Shown here: positions 1 to 9,679 of the stretch, one piece after another
Layout of the letters: every line of letters starts with the position of its first letter
Position numbering within the stretch: the first letter of the stretch is position 1
From: Poronia punctata
Taxonomy: Eukaryota; Ascomycota; Sordariomycetes; Xylariales; Xylariaceae
Assembly (NCBI GenBank): GCA_022579005.1
Contig: MU401958.1
Location: 1-14,016, forward strand
Length of the DNA: 14,016 nt
Direction of reading: 5' to 3'
Translations under genes and position numbers: made by a program
The notes under the pieces: model-generated
The model's database searches: none
What the model was told of the DNA's origin: nothing
Seen by the model: the letters and a program-made list of their open reading frames with translations, nothing else

Positions 1-3000
1 AAATAATTTTTAAGTTTTTTATATAATTTTAAAAGCAGCAAAAGCTTGCTTTAATATATAAAAATATTTTTTTTAATTTTTTTTTTATAAAAAAATTATA
101 GTAGCTAGTTTATATAATTTTTTTTTATTTTAAAAGTATTATTAAAGTAATATAGTAAATATTTAAGCGTTTTAGCTTTTATAGCTTTGCTTACTTATAT
201 ACTATACGCTAATTTAAAAGTATTGCAACATAATTAGCATGCATACTAATTACGCCTTACGTTATAAGGTAGCTATAAGAATAAAAGGAAATAGCTTGAT
301 TTCTGCTTTTATATATATAGCCCTTATTTTTGCGTTGCTTTTTAAACCTATATATTTAGCTATTTATTATATATACAATATACTAAGTTATGCTTTTTAA
401 AATACTTTTATAAAGCTATAATTAATATAAAGCCTTTAAAACCTAGTTAATACGTTTACTTTAGCTAAACTTTTTTTAGTATAAAGTTAAAGTAATTTTT
501 AAAAATTTTTAATTTTTATTATAATAATAATTTTGCTTAAATATAAAACTTATAAAAGTTTTTTTTTATAAAATAAACTATATAAAAAAAAAAAAAAGCT
601 AAAAATTAATAATGCGCTTATATATACAAACGTACGCAAGCTAAAAGTGCAATAAGTTTTTAATACTGCTAACATTTAACTAAAAAAACAAAAACAAAAT
701 ACTAGCTTACTTTAAACCTTAAAAACTATAAAAATTAGCTAAAAGCTTTAGTATAAAAACAATATATTATAAAAAAGCTTTAAAAATAACTAAATTATTA
801 TAGTTTAAAACTAAGCAATAAAAGCTATATAAATTAAGCTATAAAACTAAGGCTATAAAATATAACCTAGCTAGCTTACTACTTTTAGTTTAATAAAACT
901 ATAAAACTATAACTTAAAAAATTTTTTTAATAATAATTTAAAAAAACTAAAAATATAAAAAAACTAAAAAAAAACTAAAAAATAAATAGCTAAAAAACTA
1001 GCAAAACTAAAAAATAAGCAACTAAAAAACTAAAAAAACTAAAAAAATTTAAATATTATAATAAATAAAAAAAAGTAGCATATTTTATAAAGTATAAAAA
1101 AGTTTGCTATATTTAAAGCTGCGTATACGTAAGCTAGCAATTAAAAATTAAAGCAACTTAAAAATTAAACCTTTAATAAAAACTTTAAAAATTAATAGCT
1201 TGCTTAAGCAAAAACTTTTAAAATTTTAATTAAATATAAATACTAGCTAATAACTTTTTATTATATTTTTTTTTTTTTTAGTTAATATTAGCTTTTTAAT
1301 ATATTTATACTTTATTATTTTAGCTTACGTTATTTTATATAGTTTTTTTTATTTAATACGTTGCTTTTTATAAAACTTTATAATTTTATAAATAAAAACT
1401 ATAATTTAAGCTGCTACTTTATACTACTTAAACTTTTTACTTTAAAACAATATTAAAGCAGTTTACTAAACTTTATTTTTACTTAAAAAGCAATATTTTT
1501 AACTATTTGCTTATACTTAGCTAGCTTTATTTTATTTTTTATTATTAACTTAAAGCTTAAAGCTTTTAAGTTAGCTAAAACTTTTACTTTATTATTATTT
1601 TTTACTTAAAGACCTATTTTAACTTTTACTTTTAGCGCTTTAACTATAAGCTATAAAAACTTAATTTTAATTTTTACTAACTATTTTGCTACTTTTTTAT
1701 ATAACCTTTACGTTTTTTAATAATATATAACCTACTTTAACCTTTTAAAGCGTTTTAACTTTTTTTTTAATAGCACTAAAGCAATAAACTAGCTTAAAAA
1801 AGTTTTTTACTACTTTAACAATTATTATATAACTTTAAAAGCTTATATTTAACTATTACTTTAATATGCTTTAACTTATAAAGTTTATAAGTAGTTAATT
1901 TTTTTTTTAAAAAACTATATAAACTAAAACACTACTTATAGCACTATTAAGCATTATTTTTATTTAAATAATCTTAAGCAAAAGTCTTTTATTATTACTA
2001 TACTTTATAACTATAAAAAAATATTTTAGTTAAACAATATTAAAAGCTTATATAAATACTTTTAGCAACATTGTTTTTTTTATTAAAATATTAAAGCTTA
2101 TAATAAGCTTTATTTTAACAATGCTATAGTTTAAAACTTTTTATAAAAAATACTTAACTTTATAATTTAAACTATTTTTTTTTTTTATTAACTAAAATTT
2201 AATAACTTTAAATAACTTACTTATAAAAACCTTTATAATAAGCTTAACTTTTAAGTAATAAATAAATCTTGCTTTTAAAAATATTAAAAGCAAAGTAAAA
2301 AAGATTTTAGCTTATTTAAAAAAAAGTCTAAGCTTTTTAAAAAACTTAATAAGCTTTTTTATTTATACTTTACTAAAGCTACTATAGCTTAGCTTAAAAA
2401 TTAACAAAACGCTTAATAAGTAAAAAGTATAGCTATAATTAATAGCTAGCTAGTAATTATTATAAAATAAAAGCTTATTACTATTATAAACAATCTTACT
2501 TTATATTTTTAAAAAATTAAAATTATAATAGGTTAGCTAAAAGTTATTGCAAAAAAATAACAAAAAATAATAAATTAACTAGCTTTTTAGCTTTTTGTTA
2601 ATTATAATTAATAAAGTATATAAGCTATAATATATTTAATAAACTAGCAAAGTAGCTATAGTAAATAAAAACAAAAAAGTTACTAAAACTATTTAAATTA
2701 AAAAGCACTTAGTTATAAGTATTAAATATATTTAAAAAACTTTTACTTATAATAAAACTATTTAAAAGTATATAATTTTAATAAAAACAAAATTATATAC
2801 TTTAATAGTTAGTAGCACTTTAAAAAAAAGCGCTTGCTTAAACATATTTAATATATTACTTTACTTAGTAACGTTATTATATTTAGCTAAAAATATAAAA
2901 GTATTAAAATTAAAGCATTATACTATATTTAAAAAAATAACCTAGCTAATAATTACAACTTTTACTTTTTAGTATATTATAAACTTAAAAAGCGTAATTT

Positions 3001-3071
3001 AATCTTATAAAATATAGCTTTTAAAGCAATATAATAATTATAAACAAAGTATATTTAACTAGTATAAGTAG
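1..3071. other. Left flank: mutated AT-rich sequence without a supported gene
   Basis: Three kilobases of very AT-rich sequence with stops in every frame and no long ORF. C is found almost only after G or A (AGC, GCA, GCT, ACT), and TpC and GpA are nearly absent, as in the element. That suggests old repeats hit by the same mutation process. The block around 222-345 holds more G and C than its surroundings (ACGCCTTACG, TTTGCGTTGC) but no feature I can name. I see no terminal repeats, tRNA or coding motif here. Confidence 0.6.
936..1060. repeat. Low-complexity ACTAAAAA-type A-rich stretch
   Basis: Irregular repeats of ACTAAAA units, with A tracts of 4 to 9 bases broken by CT or GCT. Sense of the A-rich strand is plus. 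It may be a decayed A-rich tail or simple sequence; the copies are too irregular to be a true tandem array. Confidence 0.5.
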
Positions 3072-3076
3072 CTAAT
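3072..3076. repeat. Target site duplication, left copy (CTAAT)
   Basis: CTAAT directly abuts the left LTR and is repeated exactly at the other end of the element. Five base pairs is the usual duplication length for Ty3/Gypsy integrases. The exact match fixes both element ends. Confidence 0.85.
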
Positions 3077-3244
3077 TATTAAGCGTAGGTTTACGATGTT
3101 AAGGTTAACATATAGTTAGTGTTTATAATAATTAATTAAGGACTAAGTTTTCTTTTTTAATCTACGTGTAAAGGGTAGCTACTTTTATAGGCAAGCCTGC
3201 CTTGTTTATAGTTAGGCTTGCCGGCTAGGGGAATGCCCTTAATA
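3077..3244 (-). repeat. 3' LTR (168 bp)
   Basis: Downstream LTR in the element's own direction, collinear with the right copy over all 168 bp without an indel. Here the minus-strand start is TATTAAGGG, so the TG start itself is mutated to TA, unlike the right copy. It would supply the polyadenylation region. It retains a perfect hyphenated palindrome that is partly destroyed in the other LTR. Confidence 0.92.
3190..3222. promoter_or_regulatory. Hyphenated palindrome beside the LTR TATA box
   Basis: Arms GGCAAGCCT (3190-3198) and AGGCTTGCC (3214-3222) are perfect inverted repeats of 9 bp around 15 bp. On the minus strand the palindrome lies directly upstream of TATAAAA (3183-3189). It could be a dimeric protein-binding site of the retrotransposon promoter or an RNA hairpin. 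In the right LTR one arm carries two transitions, so the symmetry is lost there. Confidence 0.45.
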
Positions 3245-3299
3245 AGTGCTTCCTTGCAAAAAAAAAGAAAAAACTTGTTTTAAGTTATGTTTGCTATTT
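3245..3299 (-). other. Region before the 3' LTR, possible polypurine tract
   Basis: In the sense direction the bases next to the 3' LTR read GCAAGGAAGCACT. The run AAGGAAG (3249-3255) is the only purine stretch near the LTR and is a weak candidate for the plus-strand primer. A longer T-rich run lies upstream of it. Confidence 0.3.
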
Positions 3300-4862
3300 T
3301 CGATGCTATCTTTACCTTTTTTAAAACGTTTTCTTAAACTAATTAATACTAGGTAAAGTAGTAGGGCCTAGCTATGCAAAAGTAGTAAGGTTATTAACCT
3401 AGGTTTTAAGCTTAGTAAAGAAAGCCTTATTAATATAGTTATTTTAAATAAAAAGCATAACCTGTTTATAAATGCTTATTTTAATGTTTGCAACGTACTT
3501 TTTAATAAGGGCATCTATTTTTTTGCAAAGGTAAGCAATTATAACCTCTTTATTCTTTTTTTAAAGGCCTTTGTTTTTAACGTTGTTAAGTTTGGCCTTA
3601 ATCTAGCTTACTTGCTGCTATAGGCAAGCTGCTGCGTTATTTATGCTGTTTTTAGCAGTGCTTTAAGCAGTAGTTATAATACTTTTAACTTGCGCTAGGT
3701 TAAAACGCTTTAAAAAAGCTAATTTTTTGCTAATTACAAAGTTTAAACTGTTAAAGTTGTTTATAAATTAAACAGTTAGCACTGCTTTATGTGCTAGCAG
3801 GTAGCTCTTTTAAGCCTTGCTTGCTTTAGCAGCTTTAAGAGCTTATTAAATACGTTTTTTTATAGCCTGAACGTATAAGTTGTTAGCAAAGCTTTTATTT
3901 TTTTTACTACGTTTAGCGCAAATTTTGTTAATTTTATAGGTAACCTTAGTAAACAAAAGGTTATTTTTGTTAATTTTTATAGCAGCCTGTTTTATTGCTT
4001 TTATCTTATTAGTATCTTTGCTAAGTTTAAAGTTAATAACTTCTTTTAAAGCGTTGTTTTTATTTTTTATTTAAATAGTTAAAGCTAGCTTTTTTTTAAT
4101 CTTAATATATAAGTACTTACGTGTTTTCTTAACTTTAGCAACTTGTTTGCTTCTATTGCTAACTTAATTGCTAAAATTAGTAATTTTAAATTGCTTACTA
4201 TTGTTGCTTTGCTTAATAAGTTTTTTTTAATATTTAAGGGGCAAAGTAGCGGTTTTGTTATAATTAATAGCGTTAACATTCTTATTAGCTTTAACTTTTA
4301 AAGTAATAAGGCAACCTATAAGCTTATTATTTTTTATAATAAAGTTAACGCTATTATTATACATATTATTATTTACAACGTTGCTATTGTTAATAGGCGT
4401 AATAATATTAAATCTTTTAGCGTTCTTACTATAAATATAAGTATTAATTATAGGGCCCTTGCTAGCTAGCTTGCAGCCTTAGACCTTAGGTTTAATTATA
4501 GCCTTTTTAGCAGGCTTTTTAACTTTTTTTTAGTCCTAGTTATTTTTGTTTTTATTTTAGTTATCTTGCTTATTTGCGTTATTAGTAAGCTTTCTTTTAA
4601 AAACATACGCGTTTGCGTACTTTTTGTTTTTGTTTAATATAGCGTAAATAGTGTTAAGCTTGTTTTATAAGTAGCTAGGCGTAGCTAGGTAATATAGAAA
4701 ACAGGTAGCTATAACTTAGGCTAGGTATAAGGTAACAGTTTTATTGTTTAAAATAGCGTTTAAGTAGTTATATTTAATAAGATATAGGCCTTTGTTAACT
4801 ATAGCCTAGTAGCTGCGTGCTGTAATTAGGTAGGGTTAATAACTTGCGTTGTTAAGGTTAAC
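3300..4862 (-). pseudogene. Unrecognised second ORF of the element, downstream of pol
   Basis: A second minus-strand frame (codon first bases at positions 2 modulo 3) stays coherent for about 500 codons with no indel seen, and is broken only by TAA or TAG that read naturally as lost Gln or Trp. Near its start it reads KTVTLYLA-VIATCFLYYLA (4740-4682), then TPSYL-NKLNTIYAILNKNK; a central part gives GCKLASKGPIINTYIYSKNA (near 4470); the rest is Lys- and Asn-rich with helical, coiled-coil-like character, for example SKDTNKIKAIKQAAIKINKN (4020-3961). Much of the Lys and Asn probably stands for former Glu and Asp (GA to AA), so the ancestor was likely acidic. I see no protease, polymerase, nuclease or clear transmembrane pattern, and I do not recognise the family. 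Start and stop are approximate: no intact ATG opens it and the end lies between about 3270 and 3330. Position suggests an accessory or captured protein. Confidence 0.6.
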
Positions 4863-4865
4863 TTA

Positions 4866-4989
4866 AAAAAAAACGGTACAATTGCTAGGTAACAAATTTT
4901 AAATATATAAAAAAAAAGGTAAAAAGGAAAAAAAAGTGGAATAAAAGTCTTTAATATAAAAAAATTTTTTCTGGATTGAAAAAAATTAG
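4866..4989 (-). other. Pyrimidine-rich spacer before the second ORF
   Basis: On the minus strand this spacer holds CT-rich runs (for example ATTCCACTTTTTTTTCCTTT, near 4940-4920) and no clear reading frame. It keeps TpC and GpA pairs that are rare elsewhere in the window. A pyrimidine tract upstream of an ORF could be a fungal promoter-type CT tract or belong to a 3' splice site (CAG at 4975-4973, CTAG near 4885). Neither can be settled from sequence alone. Confidence 0.35.
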
Positions 4990-5009
4990 TTAATTAATTA
5001 ATTAATTAA
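4990..5009. repeat. (TTAA)5 microsatellite
   Basis: Five perfect TTAA units beside the homopolymer tract. It is self-complementary and marks, with the A tract, a low-complexity joint between the gag-pol part and the second ORF of the element. Confidence 0.9.
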
Positions 5010-5011
5010 AT

Positions 5012-5014
<3 letters not shown>

Positions 5015-5064
<50 letters not shown>
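5015..5064. repeat. 50-nt homopolymer T tract (A50 on the sense strand)
   Basis: Fifty consecutive T on the plus strand, hence fifty A in the element's sense direction, between pol and the second ORF. Internal poly(A) of this length is not a normal part of a Gypsy element. It is bounded by GGGA on its sense-strand 3' side. It may be the fossil tail of an inserted or reverse-transcribed RNA, or slippage expansion of a shorter A run. Confidence 0.9.
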
Positions 5065-5066
<2 letters not shown>

Positions 5067-5067
5067 T

Positions 5068-5091
5068 GTTGTCTTTAATAGTTAAGACAAC
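5068..5091. repeat. 8-bp inverted repeat (hairpin) after the pol stop
   Basis: GTTGTCTT (5068-5075) and AAGACAAC (5084-5091) are perfect inverted repeats separated by 8 bases. On the minus strand the hairpin follows the end of gag-pol and is followed three bases later by a 50-nt A tract. It could end or stabilise the gag-pol message; that is inference. Confidence 0.5.
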
Positions 5092-5280
5092 CGTTTTCTA
5101 ATAACTAATAGGCCTAGTTACTGCTTTTTAGTTTACTTAAATAATTAATGTATTATTTTGCTATCTTTATAGTTGCTTATAGCGCGTTTAGCGTTTATTT
5201 TGTTAAGCTTGCTTTATTTTTTTTATAGAAAAGGTTGCGTTTGTAAAATTTTTTTTTTTAATTTACAAGGTTGTTAGCTT

Positions 5281-5440
5281 TATATTTAGCAACTAAGTTT
5301 AGCGTAGTTAAGCGTAGCTTTGCTACGTTAATAGTTTAATTATACTTGTTGTTTTACTTATACTACTTTATAGTGTACTTAATAATTAATTGTTTGCTAA
5401 CAAACTTTATACGTTGCTAGGTTATCTTTTTTACTTTTTA
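5281..5440 (-). other. C-terminal chromodomain
   Basis: After the integrase GPF-like segment (SPFKIIKKVSLLIY, near 5600) the frame reads NY-KVKKIT-QRIKF, then LIIKYTIK-YK, then NLVAKY. This follows the chromodomain pattern Y-VE-I---R-------YLV-W-GY----TW---L-----LV--Y, where the aromatic Trp is now a stop. Chromodomains at this place target integration to marked chromatin, which fits an element lying in an AT-rich repeat block. Similarity is by eye and the mutated aromatic cage cannot be verified. Confidence 0.65.
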
Positions 5441-5899
5441 GTAATTTTTTGCGCTGTTTATAGCAACTAGTTTTAACAAGGTAACTTTTTTTATAAATAG
5501 GTTTTTTTTTTGCTATAGCTTATAAAGCTGCGTAACTAATATAACTAAGTAGACTTTCTACGTAGCAAGGAAATTAAGCTAATATATTAATAGGCTAACT
5601 TTTTTAATTATTTTAAACGGGCTTGCGTGGGTAGGCAACTATTTTTGCTTAGGTTGCTTTAGCAAATAGTATTTTTTGTAAAGCTGCAAATATACTGTTT
5701 CTTTTTTTTTAAACTTTGTTAGGGTATGCTTATTGTTATATTTGCATTTAGCTATTATGCTAGCAACGTTAACTAAATGCTTTGCTTTTTAGGTATGCTT
5801 TGCTTGCAATACTTTTAAGGCTTCTTTGCTAATAGCTACGTTTTACTTTTTATTTAGCATATTAACTATTATGCGTAGTTAAAAACTAAAAACTAGCTT

Positions 5900-6600
5900 G
5901 TTTAGTAATTTGCTAATAATAACTGCTAAGGTGTTATTAAAGTAATGTTGCAGCGCTAGCAGAATTTTTGTTTATAAAATATCGGGGTTAGTTAACAAGT
6001 AGTACTGAATTGCGATCTTGATAACTTGGTTTTTTTTTTTAAACACTTTATTTGTTTAAGGGTAGTAAGCTATTAATAAAAAACGCATAACTTTAAGAAT
6101 ATTATAAATTTTTTTTTAAATGTTGCTTATAAACTTTAAGTCTTTATTGCTTATAATTTTAATAAGCAGTTTTTAATTGCATAATAGCAGCATTTTTAAT
6201 AGTATCCTTGCTTATTTCTTTGCTTTATACGTTAAATGCCCTAGGATTAACAACGTTTTCTTGCTTTTTTTATATGTAACTATAGCTAATGTATTAAATA
6301 TTGTATACTTTAGTAGACTTTAAAACAAGTTTTTTACTTGTACTAGCAGCATATTTATTATAAAGTTTATAGCAATTGTATGGTAAAGAATTATAAGCTT
6401 TTTAATTAGTATAAGCTTACTAGGTAGCAGCTGCTAATTAATTTAGTGCTGCTGACATGCTATGCAATGCTTAATAAATAACTTAGCTTTTTTTCTTTTT
6501 TTAGTAATGTAAATACTTTTAAGGTTGTTAATTATGCGTTAAACGCTAAAGTAGTGCTTTTTATTGTAAACAAGCTTTAAAGTATTTTTAATATATAACT
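5900..6600 (-). other. Integrase: HHCC zinc-binding and DD(35)E core, catalytic triad lost
   Basis: The zinc-binding part shows VYNKKHYF (first His as Tyr near 6566, second His kept at 6554-6556) and KHCIACQQH with both Cys kept (6464-6466 and 6455-6457). The core begins ILYHTIAINF (first Asp as Asn, 6365-6367), continues RIISDRDPKF-like IISNKDLKF (second Asp as Asn, 6146-6148) and AYYPQTDE-like AYYP-TNKVFKKKN (Glu as Lys, 6038-6040). The second Asp and the Glu are 36 codons apart, giving exactly 35 residues between, as DD35E requires. IAIQYYLLTNPDI follows. It inserted the cDNA and made the 5-bp duplication. Confidence 0.9.
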
Positions 6601-6964
6601 ATAGGAGGTATAGGTCTTTTTGCTTATTAATGCAAATATAGTATAGCAGCTTATTTTTAATTATAAACAAGGGGGTGACTTTGCTTTAGTACTAGACTGG
6701 TTAGGTTAAGCAAGCCTTTTTTAGGTTTGCAGCTTTTTTTTTGCGCTTAACTACTATTTTTATTATTTTGTTATACTTAAGGTTTGTTTTGTATTTTTTA
6801 ATAATTTTTGCTTTAAAAACGTTGCTAAAAACTAGCATAGCTATAGCTTTGTTAGCTTTTATATTAAACACGTTGGCTATGTACGCCTAACTAGCTATAT
6901 TATTTTAAATGTTGTCTAGCGCGCTTAACTGGTTTGCTTTTGCATAGCGTTGTTTTTTAAGCTT

Positions 6965-7480
6965 TTAAGGCAGTTGTAATAAGGCGTCTAGCACAACATT
7001 TAGCGTTTTAAAGATATAGTAGATTTTTAGCAAAAATTAGAATAGGTAATTTATAGCGTTAGCAAGCTTTAGGTTTGCCTTGTTTAGGTTTATTGTTTAT
7101 AGTAACGTGTACGTAATAATGTTTTTAGTTGCTGCGTAGTTTATAAGCACGTTAACAAGACTATAGCTAGACTAGACCATTTTTTTAAGCTTTTTGCAAC
7201 CTTATATAAGCGCTGCTATTTTTGTTTTAATTAACTTATATTTTTTTTTAACTAAGCTAGTTAACTTTAATAAAAAAACAATTAGCTTAACTTATAACAC
7301 TAGTATATTTTTGCTAAAAATAAAAACTTTGTCTTATTTGTTTTCTAGCTAAAAAGCTATAAGCTTAAATGCCTTTTTATACGCGTTAACTTTTAAAAAA
7401 AGTAGCTTGTTTAGATAGTAGTAGTACATAACGTATTGCGTGCATAGGTGTTGCTATATTTTGTTTTAATTATTAACTTC
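6965..7480 (-). other. RNase H domain
   Basis: The frame gives KLLFLKVNAYKKAFKLIAF, matching the first strand of Gypsy RNase H, with the first catalytic Asp as Asn (7385-7387). Next come KKKYKLIKTKIAALI (usual EK-Y-TE-E-AALVW), the VLINYAATKNIIT block (usual TDHSATK) and the closing LNVVLDALLQLP, which is the familiar 'NVVPDALSRLP' end of the domain. It would remove RNA from the RNA/DNA hybrid. Confidence 0.85.
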
Positions 7481-7699
7481 CTCTTAAGTTGGCTAAAACG
7501 TAATTTTTACTGTGTATGCTTGCTTTGCTACTTTTGCTATTTTTATAAGCAGGCTTTCTTTTTTTTAGCTTTTTGCATTTAGCGCTGTTTTTTAAAGCTA
7601 TAGCGCTTTAATTTTATAGTTAAACTAGGCAATACTTTTGCGTAACTAACTAGCTATTTTAATATACGTTTTTAGCGCTTTTAGTATGTTTAGCATTTT

Positions 7700-8266
7700 T
7701 AGCTTTTAAAACTTTTTAATTTAGTTATTTGTATATAATATTTTGTTACTATTAACGTTATATTTTAAAAGGTAAACTAATAAAAAAGCTGCAAATAACT
7801 TTATAGCGCTAATATGCACTTTTGCTTTATTAAAAATATTAAGTATAGTGTTAAGGTGTTTTAAATGCTTTTTTACTATACTGCTAAAAATGATTATGTT
7901 GTTAATATAAACGTAAACAAAGTTCTTATATATAAAGAATAAATAATTTATAAACCTTTATATATAGGCTAGCGTGTTCTAAAAACTTATAAGCGCTATA
8001 TTTAATTATTTTAACCTTTTTAGGCTAACAATTACTATATAGTTACAATGTTTGCTATATACTAAAAGCTAGAAAAAAAAACTAGATATATTTAATAACG
8101 TAAAATATTGTTTGCTTGCTATGTTTTTTATTATATTATTTTAGCTAAGCAATAAGTAAATGTTTAAGATTATAATTTTGTTAAAAGGGCAAAGGTTAAC
8201 TACTAGCCTGCTTTTTATAACGCTATTAACGGTTTTTTATACTATAAAAACTAAGTAAGCTACTAG
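7700..8266 (-). other. Reverse transcriptase domain, all catalytic Asp changed
   Basis: Conserved blocks follow in one frame: LVAYLVFIV-KTV, then SRLVVNLCPFNKI (usual VVDLR-LN), IYLLLS (YPLP), QYFTLLNISSFFF with the first catalytic Asp as Asn (8090-8092), a NTLAYI-RFI block, and VYVYINNIIIFS where YIDD has become Y-I-Asn-Asn (7898-7906). The thumb begins HLKHLNTILNIFNKAKV. All three catalytic Asp codons carry GA-to-AA changes. The substrate was the element's genomic RNA. The YxDD variant is YIDD, a Ty3/Gypsy form. Confidence 0.92.
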
Positions 8267-9084
8267 CGTTAAGTTGTTTATAAACGTTAATTTGCTTTAA
8301 ACGTACATTTTATTATGCTTTTTATTAAAAAACTTCTAGTTTTTTAGCTTTAGCAAGTATAGCTATACTGTTTATAGTTAGTTTTGCTATTTGTTAACTA
8401 GATTAACTTACATTTTTTGTTTTTTAAGTATAAAGACTACCTTTTTGTTATAGAAAATATTATATTTGTTTAAAACCTTTTTAACTTTTTTTACTATACT
8501 AGCGTTATTTGCTACAATTGCTACGCTGTTTTTAAATTTTACTATATTAACTTTTTATAGCTTAAATATGCTATATAATAAAGTAGTTTAGCGCAGCACC
8601 TTTAGCTAGAGCTTGTTTTGCTTTTAGCTATTGCCTAGCCCTTAGTTATAGCTATTAAAAAAGTAGGCCGTTGTGCTGTCTTATTTAGCTTAAGTTGTAC
8701 TATTTTTTTAAAAGCTTTTTACTTAATTTTAATTAGCAAGTTGCGCTTGCTTTTTACTAACGTATTTTTAAATATTACTAAAGCGCTTGTTTGCCCTAAC
8801 GTTTATTAGCTATGCGTATAGATTTTAAATTATAACTTTTTTTAGGCTGTACTTATTAACTATTATATTATACGTTGCTATATAGCAGCTATAAAAGTAA
8901 TACAGCTTTGTAGCTATATTATTTTTATTTACTAAGTAAAGTAAATTAATATAAAAAATATTTATAAACACTATAGTTATAGCTAAAATGTTAACATAGT
9001 GCGCTAAGGTTACTTTTTACAAATTTTGCGCTATTAGCAGCTTAAATTTTGTTTGCCTTATAACTTTTAAACTATAAGCTAATT

Positions 9085-9420
9085 AAAAAATGTACGTTTA
9101 TTTTATAAAGTTAATTTTAACGCTATAGTCTAGTATAAAATTTGTTTTAATAAGTAGTTTTAGCTTTAAATTTGCAATAATATTTGCAGTTATAATAAAA
9201 TAGCTAAATACGTTAACTTTTTTAACTAGCCTTAGCATATAAAAGTTAAACGTAACTTGTTATAAGATTGTGGTTTTTAATGCAACTTTGTACACTTATT
9301 TAAGCGCAATTGCCTTATATATAAGGTTTTTTATAAAACTTTTTACTTATTTTTTATTTACTAAAAAGTATAAGTATTTTATGTTAAAGCAAACGTTATA
9401 AATAGCAGCGTTAACGTCTA
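9085..9420 (-). other. Retropepsin (aspartic protease) domain, DTG destroyed
   Basis: The frame gives VCFNIKYLYFLVNKK, which aligns with the VCVDTGC-SLVD pattern of fungal Gypsy proteases: the DTG at 9377-9385 now reads Asn-Ile-Lys, all three changes being transitions. About 75 residues on, LKLKLLIKTNFILDYS-VKINF corresponds to the conserved 'LIG-DFL-YG--IDF' strand and flap-end segment. The enzyme would have cut Gag-Pol into mature proteins; with no catalytic Asp it cannot act. Confidence 0.75.
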
Positions 9421-9607
9421 TTTAAATAAGGAGCTGGAAGTATATTGTTTTTTGCTATATTAGCTTGTTGCTGCTAGGCTATAAGTTTGCTTTAATAACT
9501 TGTTTTGCTTTAATATAAAAGTTATTTTAAACTATGTTAAAGACAAAAAGCGCAAAAAGAGCAAAGTTAACTTTTGCTATTGCTTAGTTAAACTTAATAT
9601 ATTGTTA

Positions 9608-9673
9608 GCAAGGCTGCTGTTTATGCTTGCGCTTTTATATCTTGCTAGTAAAGGTAACTTTGCATTTTTTATA
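9608..9673 (-). other. C2HC zinc finger between gag and protease
   Basis: Reading C-X2-C-X12-H-X4-C: a Tyr (9671-9673, probably a mutated Cys), Cys 9662-9664, His 9623-9625 and Cys 9608-9610, with a Phe three residues after the second Cys position plus one (KVTF). This is the classical C2H2/C2HC layout, not a retroviral knuckle. Related fungal Gypsy polyproteins, as I recall them, carry such a finger just before the protease. It may bind RNA or DNA in the particle. Confidence 0.5.
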
Positions 9674-9679
9674 AGTTGC

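Noticed and set aside
240..345. tRNA or small RNA gene in a slightly GC-richer patch
   Set aside because: Only a short CCTTA/TAAGG inverted repeat is present; no cloverleaf, A box or B box can be drawn.
4085..4279. 64-codon minus-strand ORF
   Set aside because: Same strand but out of frame with the second element ORF, which is coherent for far longer; a chance open stretch rich in Leu and Lys.
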